A model generated the notes under the pieces. That model did not search any database, was not told where the DNA came from, and worked only from the letters and a program-made list of their open reading frames with translations. Positions 1-10,000 of a stretch of DNA of 38,417 bases are shown piece by piece. The translations under genes and the position numbers were made by a program. The DNA is taken from contig NW_004440335.1 of the NCBI RefSeq assembly GCF_000330505.1, positions 2,109 through 40,525 on the forward strand, in the 5' to 3' direction. Origin of the DNA: Entamoeba invadens IP1. Its lineage: Eukaryota > Evosea > Mastigamoebida > Endamoebidae. Positions within the stretch are counted from its first letter, which is position 1, and every line of letters begins with the position of its first letter.

Positions 1-61
1 AGTTTAATATTTTACTTTATTAAAATTATAATATGAAGTCACTCTTAAAACCGTGCAACTT

Positions 62-491
62 TGACGTGTCAGTGCAACTTTGTTTATAGTATAATTATAG
101 TAAAAAAATATATGTATTTATTAAACAAAACAAGAAAACACAAACTAATTTCTTTAAAACTATTACTCTAATTAAAATACTATAACTAAACTATAACTAA
201 AGTTGCACAATTTTTCTCAATTAATTTTTTGGGTTGCACCATTCAACAGTCTCGTGTTTATCGAAATTTTGCAGCGAAAAAGTTTTTGAATCACACGAAT
301 TGGCTTGTCTCATTATTTTCTTTTTTATAAACGAGATGTTTAACATCTGCGTCATCCACAATCGATATACAACGCCGTTTTATTTGTTCTGTATGACAAT
401 TGGAATTTTGGAATTTTAATGCTTTTCATTAAAACAAGCAGTTGAAAGTTATCATTTAAAATTTGAGTTATATTTTATGTTGATTTATAAC
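62..491. repeat. Diverged dispersed repeat, copy 1
   Basis: This stretch matches 31031-31444 in the same orientation, with many substitutions and small indels. Shared landmarks include TGACGTGTC, GTGCAACTTTGTTTATAGT, the GTTGCACC/GTCGCACC segment, GGCTTGTCTC, AGATGTTTAACATCTG, TGTATGACA and ATGTTGATTTATAAC. Inside it, 72-90 and 190-208 are imperfect inverted repeats (17 of 19 positions match), which resembles a MITE-like core, but similarity between the copies extends well beyond them. A further AAAGTTGCAC lies at 563-572. There is no convincing ORF. It is probably a decayed mobile element of unknown class. Confidence 0.6.
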
Positions 492-910
492 CTAATTCAA
501 CTTTTTGTTATTGTTAAAAATAGAGTTTCACCTTTGTTGTGAGTAAAAAACAAAGAAAAAATAAAGTTGCACACTTATTCGGATTGACTTTATTTTATTA
601 TAATTGTATTGTAAATTGGATTTTATTTTAAAAAGCTTTGTACCAACTTAAATGTGTGTTAATATAAGAATAGAATCACTTATATTTGAACAATAATGTC
701 TTTATATCTTAAACTTAATCTAAAATATGACATGATAATAAAGAACATATTTTTTTGTTATCAAAATATTATTTAAATTGAAACATCAAGACATTACTAT
801 ATTTTTATATCTAATTTGTTATATTTGTATATGTATATATCTTTAATATGAACAACATGTTAATTATAACTTTAAATTTTTGTATATAAAAATAAATTAA
901 TGTTTAATAA
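492..910. other. A+T-rich intergenic DNA
   Basis: No gene or RNA is recognisable here. The only notable item is AAAGTTGCAC at 563-572, the inverse of GTGCAACTTT at 53-62. It may mark an outer end of the repeat to its left. The rest is simple A+T-rich sequence downstream of the minus-strand LRR gene. Confidence 0.5.
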
Positions 911-1693
911 CTACTTTTGATAAACGACATGTTTGCATCCATCAAAACACTGATCTTTTAATAAAATAGGAGTGTTTGGAAGAACAATTTTTAGGGAAGC
1001 GCATTGATAAAAGCATTTCTCTGGAATTTCTTTAATTAAATGTGGTATAGTTATTTTCTTTAATGATAAACAATGGTCAAAACTTTGAACACCAAATTTG
1101 TTAACACGTTTTGGAATATTTATATTAACTAGTGACGTACATTGTTCAAAACAAGAATCTCCAATCGACTGTAAATTGTTTGATAGAGTTATAGAAGTCA
1201 ACAATTTACAACACATAAAACAACAGTTTTCAATAGACGTGACACTATTGGGTATTTGTAGTACTACTTTTTTTGAGTCTTGAAAACAGTTGCTTGCCAA
1301 TTCGTTGGTGTTCTTTGACATTTCAATTCCGAGTTTTCTTTCCTTCTTTAAGTATATGATATTTTTAAATGAAATATTTGTGTTTTCGTGTAGTTCAGCC
1401 ACAGAGCAGCCAACCCTAAACCATATATTAATTTTAAAGAAAACTATTTTTTCTTCTGGAAAAGGTATAATTAAATTGTTACCAAAATTTTCATCATCAA
1501 AAGACCACAAATTTAATGTTTTGATATTTGGAAAGTATTTAATTGTCTTTTTGTTTATTTGAATCGGGTTGAAATGAAACCTTGCCATGTTACATTTATA
1601 TTTTTTACAAACACATTCTAATTTTATATAATCGTCAATGGTAACAAAGTATTGAGAGACAATCATCATATGATATCCATCTAATCGACTCAT
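911..1693 (-). CDS. BspA-like leucine-rich repeat protein (short)
   Basis: The 260-aa product opens with a conserved cap of about 60 residues (MSRLDGYHMMIVSQYF, later VCKKYK and FHFNPI) shared with the LRR gene at 19774-21345. About five BspA-type LRR_5 repeats of 22-23 residues follow in the C-terminal half, each with the pattern hydrophobic-x-IP-x-SV-x-SI-x-x-x-CF-x-x-C (for example IPNSVTSIENCCF and LSNNLQSIGDSCF). There is no signal peptide or membrane segment, so location cannot be read from sequence. BspA-like proteins form a large expanded family in Entamoeba and some are surface-associated; the role of this one is unknown. The ATG is chosen because the cap begins exactly there. It is short compared with its neighbours, but the reading frame is intact. 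Confidence 0.85.
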   Translation of the reverse strand: MSRLDGYHMMIVSQYFVTIDDYIKLECVCKKYKCNMARFHFNPIQINKKTIKYFPNIKTLNLWSFDDENFGNNLIIPFPEEKIVFFKINIWFRVGCSVAELHENTNISFKNIIYLKKERKLGIEMSKNTNELASNCFQDSKKVVLQIPNSVTSIENCCFMCCKLLTSITLSNNLQSIGDSCFEQCTSLVNINIPKRVNKFGVQSFDHCLSLKKITIPHLIKEIPEKCFYQCASLKIVLPNTPILLKDQCFDGCKHVVYQK

Positions 1694-2086
1694 TTATTGG
1701 TATAATATTTTTATTATTTAGTTTAAACAATAATATTAATATTATTTGAATTATAGATTTGTTTTATAATGATTTATTATGCAATTACTTATTCCATCAA
1801 CCCTATTACAGTATAATCCGGGTTTAATTCACTTAAAATATTTTAAAACTATCGGGTTTAATTCCACTTTTTTTCAAGAAAATTATTTTAAATGATTTTT
1901 AAATCAAAAATAATTGTTGGAATTAACTTTCGGTAGTTTCATAGTTATAATTATTTAATAATTATTTGATTCTATCAATAACAAATGACCATGGTAAAGG
2001 TTTTTTCATCGTCTCTAAAAATAAAGTTTTTTTAACTATTTAATATAATATTTTAATTAAAATTATAGTAAATGGAAACTTGGGAT

Positions 2087-2213
2087 CAGAGGTTTCCAAA
2101 ATCACAATCCTAATTACCCACGTCATTATTTTATAACCAAAATGTTCATTTTCTCTATAAATTCGTACGTTATAATACCACATTTTCGGCAATAATTATT
2201 TTGGAAACCTCTG
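2087..2213. repeat. 16-bp perfect inverted repeat
   Basis: CAGAGGTTTCCAAAAT at 2087-2102 is the exact reverse complement of 2198-2213, with a 95-base spacer. CTTGGGAT also lies next to both arms in direct orientation (2079-2086 and 2214-2221). A shorter GGAAAC/GTTTCC hairpin (2074-2079 and 2092-2097) overlaps the left arm. The function is unknown; it could be part of the surrounding candidate element. Confidence 0.6.
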
Positions 2214-2229
2214 CTTGGGATAATATTAG

Positions 2230-2500
2230 GTCTGGTTCCCGAATTAAAAATGTGTCGATAATTCACCTTGAATCAGTGGAACCCGAGTGAGACGATTATC
2301 GAAAAGAAGGCACAGGCGGTCTGTTTGTGCAACCGTTCCACACACTTTCAATGTCCTCCTTGGCGCTGATCCTTCTGAACGCCCCGTTTGAAAAGGGAAC
2401 CACATCCGTCAAAACAATACGGAAAAGGAAAGTGGGTGACATGGGGACGCACAAACAGTGACTGAAAAGTCGACTTCCTTCAAAAAACACTCGCGACAAA
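2230..2500. ncRNA. Structured G+C-richer island, possible ncRNA or retroposon fragment
   Basis: This stretch stands out from A+T-rich surroundings and contains many complementary segments. GGTTCC 2235-2240 pairs with GGAACC 2278-2283, interleaved with TCGATAAT 2255-2262 and ATTATCGA 2295-2302, which is a pseudoknot-like order. CTGTTTGTGC 2321-2330 pairs with 2449-2458 and encloses CACTTTC 2343-2349 with GAAAGTG 2428-2434. TCCGT 2405-2409 pairs with ACGGA 2419-2423. On the minus strand, 2296-2499 could encode 67 residues, but I recognise no domain. I could not match it to U1-U6, U3, SRP or RNase P/MRP RNA by eye. Strand is undetermined. Confidence 0.25.
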
Positions 2501-2784
2501 TACTTTGTTAAGGTGGTGAAACAAGTGTGTTTAAATAAATAAATACGAATAAAAACTAGAGTTTATTATGTTCGTTTTTATTTATTTATTATTTTATAAT
2601 AAGTAATTTATAATATTATAGTACCGAAAAATAGTTTCAGAAACAAAAATAATGCATTTTTATCCAAAAAACAAATATTCTAAATAATTTGGGTAAAACC
2701 CAATCATTTTACACAAATTTAAACAAAAAAACAAGATTATGATAATAAAATTCAAAATTGTAGTTTTTATTATTTTATCTTACT

Positions 2785-2818
2785 TCGGGTTTAATTATTT
2801 CAAATGAATTAAACCCGA
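2785..2818. repeat. 12-bp perfect hairpin at the right end of the candidate element
   Basis: TCGGGTTTAATT at 2785-2796 and its exact reverse complement at 2807-2818 enclose a 10-base loop. The stem contains the same GGGTTTAATT core that recurs at 1820, 1854 and 2825, so it is likely part of that repeat system rather than a terminator. Confidence 0.6.
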
Positions 2819-2840
2819 TTATTTAATTAAACCCAGACTG

Positions 2841-4002
2841 GAATGAAATAATAATAATTTTGAGTTATTAGATAAAATAGTTTAAAACTATATAATAACT
2901 TTTTTTATAAACAACCATTTAATATTTGTTTTTATTTTTATTGATAAAATTATTAATATAATTAACGTACCAAACAAGAATTCAATTAAAAAAATACTTT
3001 TATCATATTGTTTTGGTGTTTTATTCTACAAATTTTGCATAGAAATGGATTAACCGTCAAATTGTTGTGTATTAAAAACTACTTCATTTTAGAAAATAAT
3101 ATGTAATACATTTTAATCGTCTGTGGCTATTATTTCAAATTCAAATTTAACCTTAGCAAGTCAACTGAATCAACTTTTTTTGTGGGAAGGTGAAATCTGG
3201 ATAAGATTTATCTAGATCATATTTATTTTTAGAATAATTAAAAATAAATTCAAAACACGAAATCGATTAGTTTTCGCGCAAACTACTGGTCTTTACAGAC
3301 CAATGTTTCCTATTTTCCATGTGTTCAAAATAGTCAACACTTGCTGTTACGAGACATACACATAAATTTTCATGAGAGCGCTTCGATTTTTATCAATTTT
3401 TCATTATTTAAATTGGTTTGTGACACGCCGTTCTTAATTTAAGATCTTTTTAGTTCAAATACAAAAATAAAAAAGTGACTTATTTTGAGTAAAAAAATCA
3501 AGGATATAAATTATCCAGTTTTCACTTCGTAAGGTTAAGAAATAATATTTTTTGATGTTAAATACTGTTTTTAATAAAAATTGGAATTACTTTATTTGCT
3601 TTTTTATAATTACTTTTTTGTTGATTTATGGTTTTTGTGTTAAATAAAACATTCTTTTTAAAAACGAGTGACTTATTTTCAACAGAATATTGACGATAGA
3701 ATAAGTGTCTTCAAAATATTTCATGTTTTTCGTTTTTTTAAATATTTTAATTAATAGAATTTGAAATTCAAATTTAATTTTTTATTAATTTAATTATAAT
3801 TTAATAATAACATATTATTAAATTCATTATTTTATTTTAGAAAATTACTAATATTTATTTTTATACTAATAGTTAAACTATTTTTAGTATTGTTTTCTAT
3901 TAAAAATAAAACCAATTGATTAGATGTTTTAGCTAAATTATTAATTAATTTCTTTCTTTTTGTTTATAATCAAACTTCAAAATATCAACCAAAGAAAGCT
4001 TG
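2841..4002. other. Intergenic region upstream of the TMK gene
   Basis: No gene is recognisable. Two adjacent small hairpins occur at 3268-3285 (TAGTTT/AAACTA, 6-base loop) and 3287-3302 (TGGTCT/AGACCA, 4-base loop). GTGACTTATTTT is repeated at 3475-3486 and 3668-3679. The TMK promoter should lie in the last few hundred bases, but I see no clear core-promoter match. Confidence 0.5.
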
Positions 4003-7000
4003 ATGATATTACATATCATTTGCTCGCCATTTCATTTAGCAGTTACCTTGTTTTGGTTATTATTTCCTTTACGTTCATTTTCTCAGACTTATTGTGCAGC
4101 AGGTACTTACCCATTAAACTCTGAATGTTTGCCCTGTTCTTCAGGGACTTATAAATCAAATTCAGGAAATTCTTCTTGTACGCCTTGTGCAGAAGGTAAA
4201 TACAGTCAAAATGAAGGTTCAATTACTTGCACCAATTGTCCTGCTGGAACATTTTCAATTTCTGGTTCTACGGGATGTTCTGACTGTCCAGCTGGCACCA
4301 TGTCTACAGAAAAATCGGGAAGTTGCACTCTTTGTTCTGCGGGTTATTACTCAGTAAGAGCAGCTTCTGTTTGTTTGGAGTGCCCAGCAGGTTCTTATTC
4401 ATCAAAAATTTCTTCAAGTTGCACGTTGTGTGGGATGGGAACTTACTCGACAGCTCATTCGTCTTCTTGCAAGAATTGTAGTCAGGGTTATTATACGGAT
4501 GAAGTCGGTACCTCTGAATGTAAAATGTGTTCTGCTGGCACCTTTTCTTTGAGTGGTGCTACTATTTGTACAAACTGTCCAGCTGGTCAGACGTCAAATA
4601 TAAGAAGTTCAGCTTGTACAAATTGTACTGATGGTTATTATTCCAATTCTGGTGATCAAACTTGCACAATATGTCCAGCTGGATATTTTTCAAAGAGCGG
4701 AAACGCCACTTGCACTATTTGTCCAGCTGGAACATATTCCGCAGAAGGTGCCTCAATCTGCGCACGATGTAGTCAGGGTTATTACTCAAATGAAGGAGCT
4801 ACAGCATGCACAAAGTGTGAGAGTGGATACGTTTCTGGATATGGGGCACAAACTTGTACAATATGTCCAGCTGGAACAAAACCAAATTATTACAACTCTA
4901 CTTGTTCAAATTGTGGTGATGGTTATTATTCCAATTCTGGTGATAAAACTTGCACAATATGTCCAGCTGGATATTTTTCAAAGAGCGGAAACGCCACTTG
5001 CACTATTTGTCCAGCTGGGACATACTCCGCAGAAGGTGCTGCAAATTGCACAAATTGTGGTCGAGGTTTTTACTCAAATGAAGGAGCTACAGCATGCACA
5101 AAGTGTGAGACTGGGAGTGTATCTATTACTGGGTCTTCATCATGTACGATATGTCCGGCTGGTACTAAACCAAATTATTATAATTCTACTTGCACAAATT
5201 GTAGCAGTGGTACTTACTCGAATTCTGGTGATAGTACTTGCACGAAGTGTCCAGCTGGCTATTTCTCAAAAAGTGGAGACGCAACATGTAGTGCTTGTTC
5301 AGCTGGAAATTATTCTGCGGAAGGTGCTTCAAGTTGTTTACAATGTGAACAAGGTTCGTATTCACATGAAGCAGCTTCCATTTGTACCAAATGTGAGAGT
5401 GGATATGTATCAGTGGCCGGGTCATCTATTTGTACGATATGTCCGGCTGGCTATAGACCATATTCATATAATTCAACATGTAAAATCTGTGACAGTGGTT
5501 ATTATTCTAATTCTGGTGATCAAACATGTACAAAGTGTTTAGCTGGCTATTTCTCAAAAAGTGGAGATGCAACATGTACTATTTGTCCAGCTGGTACTTA
5601 TTCAAATGCAGGCGCTTCAGGTTGTTCAAATTGTGGTCAGGGTTCTTATTCAAATGAAGGATCTTCAGCATGCGTAATGTGTGAGACTGGGAGTGTATCG
5701 GTAGTTGGGTCGCCGTCTTGTACAATATGCCCTGCTGGAACAAAACCAGATACATCGAACGCTACTTGCATAAAGTGTAGTAATGGATATTACTCCAATG
5801 CTGGTGATCAATTGTGCACACAGTGTTCAGCCGGCTATTTCTCAAACAGTGGAGACGCAACATGTACTGCTTGTCCAGCTGGATCTTATTCGGGTAAAGG
5901 TTTTTCAAGTTGTTATAAATGTTCAAATGGGCAATCATCAAATGAAGGTTCGTCTTCATGTTATAAATGTTCTGCTGGGTATTTTTCCAATAGTGGAGAT
6001 GCGACTTGCACAAAATGTGCTGCCGGATATTATTCACTTGGTGGTACTAATACATGCACAGATTGTCCACTTGGGACTTACTCCACTTTAGGATCATCAG
6101 GATGTATCGAGTGTGGAATTGGCACGTATGCACCTTCGAAATCTCCAAGTTGCATTGACTGTCCCGCCGGCACTTATAACAACAAAAACAAACAAAGTGT
6201 TTGTCCAGTATGTTGGGCAGGAACATATTCAATTCAAAATAGTGTTGCCTGTTTGGATTGTCCAGATGGCACCTATTCACTTACAAATTCATCGAGTTGT
6301 ACCAAATGTAATTCTACGTGTTTAACTTGTTCTGTGACAACCGGTAAATGTACTTCTTGCCCTGCTGGTAGGTATTTGACCAATTTAAATCAATGCCCTT
6401 TGTGTGCTGCGGGGTACTTTTCTCTAGAAAACAGTCCCGGTTGTACAGCATGTGCAAGTGGTTTTTATTCCAATGAAGGATATTCGGCATGTATCGAATG
6501 CAATAGCACTTGTAATAAGTGTGATAGTAAAAGTGGAAATTGCACTTTATGTTTTGTAGGGAATTATCTTTTTGAAGGGAAATGTTTGAGTTGTAAATTG
6601 GGTACTTATTCGTCAACAATGGCAGCAACAAAATGTACAACATGTCCAGAAATGACTTACACGCTGTCTTATGGAAGTTTTGCGTGTTTACTATGTAATT
6701 CTTCATGCAAGAGTTGTGATAATACAAACGGAGACTGTCTTTCTTGTTATCAGGGAAGCGTTTTAAAAAATGGAAAATGTGAAATGTGTCCATCCGGGTC
6801 ATTTTCATTAAATGGAGTCTGTACTTTGTGTGGGTTGGGAACGTTTTCAAACCAAAACTCCACTTCTTGTATTGAGTGCACAGATGGAACATTTTCAAAA
6901 GAAACTGGCACTACTACATGTCAAAACTGTGATTCGAATTGTCTTAATATATGTGATAAAACAACCGGTAAATGTAAGTGTGTTGCTGGATACATTTTTA

Positions 7001-10000
7001 CCGATTATCAATGCAAAGGCTGTGATGCAGGGTTTTATGCAAATCGAGTCACGGATAGATGTGACATTTGCCCATCAGGTTCATACTCCGATGTCGCCTC
7101 TTCGTCGTGTAAATATTGCTCAGAAAACACATTTTCTTATCAACAATCATCAAAATGTAGTTCATGTGACTCGAAGTGCAATGGTTGTAATCCTTCCACT
7201 GGTGATTGTACTTTATGTATTTTTGGATACGAATTAGTTGATAAAAATTGTCAAATTTGTGGAGTTGGAACAAAAGGAGTCAATTCAAAATGTGAAACGT
7301 GTCTAAATAATACGTTCCAGAATGAGACTGGAAAGACATTTTGTTATGAATGTGACATCAGTTGTCAAACATGTGATTATATGACTGGTCAATGTTTAAC
7401 ATGTCAAGCTGGATACGGTTTTAATGATGGGAAGTGCACAAAATGTTCTGATAAAACATTTTCAAAAGGAGGAAATGATGTCTGTGAAAACTGCCCAACA
7501 AATTGCACATATTGTGTATCTACAACTGGAGACTGTTCGATTTGTCCATCTGGACAAAAGGAGGTTGATTCCATTTGTATTTCATGTTCTTTAAATGGAA
7601 ATTGTGCGATGTGCTCAACATTAGAAACTGAAAGTGAAAGGATTTGTAAACAATGTGAGTTTGGCTACTTTTTAAAAGATAAAGATTGTCTTGATTGTCA
7701 TGAGATACACACAAATTGCGAGAAATGTTCCCAAAGTGAAAGTGTGTGTATGAGTTGCAGTGACAATTATATAGTTAGAAACAACAATTGTTCAAAATGT
7801 GAAACTGGTACAATAAAAAGTACCACAAAAGAGTGTGTGAATTGTTACGAAGTTATTCCAAAATGCCAGATTTGTGAATATGAAAGAAATATACAAAAGT
7901 GCACAAAGTGTTTTGAGCCGTATTACCTTTCTGATGATAATATTTCTTGTTTACTTGCTTATACAACAACATCACATTACAATTCATCAACAGCAAATAA
8001 AATTGAAAATAACGAAGGATGTACAAATCAAGTCGATAACAACTGTTTTGGCTGTGATGAAACTCATTATTTGATAAATTATAAATGTGAACAAAATAAT
8101 GACACAAAGTGCTTAAAATACTCAACAAAGTCGTGTGACAAGTGCAGCACAAACGTGATTTCTTTAAATGGAAAATGTGATATCGAAGCAGACTGTAAAT
8201 ATCAGAAGAATTATTTGAATGGAAGTAATTCCGAGTGTTATTTCTGTGACAAAGAAATTGGCTGTGGTAAAATTGATAATTGTGACGTGGCACAAAATGA
8301 TTATTGTTACAGGGCAAATGATTTTTATTATACAAACGAAAGTGGTGAAATAACAAACTGTGGAGCATCCAAAAAGTGTCAAATGTTTAATGGAAAGAAA
8401 ATAGACTATGTTTGTAATACAAATACTCTATTATCAGATGACAACGTTTGTATTGTTGATTTAACGTGTATAGCAATTCAACATAGTCGATGCGTCAAAT
8501 GTAATTCAGATCAACATTTGGCATATGGAAGTTGCATAACAAATGACAACGAATGTTTGATACAAAACAAAGACTATTGTATTAAGTGCAATTCAAAAAT
8601 GATGAGTGAAGGTCGGTGTGTATCTTTCGATGACATCAAATGCTTAAATCATGATGTTATTTGCATATCTTGCGGTGAAGGGTTTTATAAAGATGTCAAT
8701 GAATGTAAAAACAAAAATGAGAATTATCCAAATTGTATTTATGTTGATGTTGCAAATGAAAGTTGTTTTGAATGCGAAGCGGAGTTTTATTTGGAAAATG
8801 GTGGATGTGTGTTATTGAGCAATTCGACTTCAAATGTTACAAATAGCACAGACAACACAACTGATATCAATAACAATACAATGAGTGATTTAATAACAGA
8901 CAAAAATTATAGACAAGAAAGAATTAAGCAAAACATAAAAACAGAAGAAACAGACAATTTATTTGAATCGAATTGTAACAAGAAAAGTCCCAAAGGGTGT
9001 CAAAGGTGTTCAGATGGTTATTATTATTTAAAGGGTGAATGCATTGAATGTGAATATCCCTGCATCAATTGTTACAATAAAACTTATTGTACGTCATGTG
9101 ATCAGTATTCATACATATCAAATGGTGGTCAATGCACAGCTATCAATGACATATTTAAATTGTGTGATTTGATGAATCCTGACTACACTGGCTGTGTTGT
9201 TTGTAAAAATGGATACATGCGATCGTCTGATGGCAAAACTTGTGAACCGTGTGATATATCATGTTCTACATGTACAAACAATGGAAATTGTATATCATGC
9301 AATGAAAGTTATTATCGAACGCCACAAAACTCGACATGGTATTGTAATCCACAGTCTGAGTTACTTCATTGTTTAAATGTCACTGTTGATGGGTGTATTG
9401 TATGTGAAAGGGGGTATTACAACAAAGACAACACATGCGAAAAGTGTCATGAAAAGTGCAATGAATGTTCAAAAATTGATATTTGTACAAATTGTAGTGA
9501 AAACAACATTTTGGTGAATGACTTCTGTTATGAATTTTCAATTATTCCAAATTGCATTTCATCATCAAACAACGTCTGTACAAAATGTTCTGAAAATCAC
9601 GAATTAAGTAGTGATAAACTTTCTTGTGACAAAATAGTGAGATATGGACTCATAATTGGTCTACCAGTGAGTGTCGTCTCAATATTAATAATAATTATTA
9701 TTATAATTATAGTAATAACAGTTATTATAATTCAGCGTCGTAAAAGAAAAATCGAAGAACAAAAGATTTGCGTGTTTGATATGAAACGATCGAATATAGA
9801 AATGGTGATACTATCGGGTGATGTGATGGTCAATATGAAATCGTTAAATTTTAATGAAGATGAAAAACTACTTTTAGTTGACAAAGAAAGCCGTTCACTT
9901 CTTTGTGTTGGAAACAAATCAAAAAGTAATATGAAAGTCCAAATCACCACAAAAGAAAACTGTGAAAAATATTCAATTCGAACTGAACCAAAATTGGTGA

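Larger units (their letters stand above)
1809..2840. mobile_element. Candidate 1-kb non-autonomous element with GGGTTTAATT ends
   Basis: GGGTTTAATT occurs twice in direct orientation at the left side (1820-1829 and 1854-1863). Its inverse AATTAAACCC occurs twice at the right (2807-2816 and 2825-2834). The outermost left copy is preceded by TA-CAGT (1807-1812) and the outermost right copy is followed by GACTG (2836-2840), so the ends resemble Tc1/mariner-like CAGT termini. The right flank lacks the matching TA. The interior holds the G+C-rich structured island but no transposase. The boundaries are inferred; the repeats may be unrelated A+T-rich coincidences. Confidence 0.35.

Noticed and set aside
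2296..2499. 67-codon minus-strand frame in the G+C-richer island, considered as a reverse-transcriptase fragment
   Set aside because: The resemblance to the N-terminal part of retroelement polymerases is too vague, and the strong RNA-like pairing offers another explanation.
4631..5542. 303-codon frame in the +2 phase inside the TMK, and similar long frames on the opposite strand up to 6898
   Set aside because: They are produced by the 48/288-bp repeat structure and codon bias of the TMK ectodomain; none has a domain, and the TMK frame is clearly the real one.
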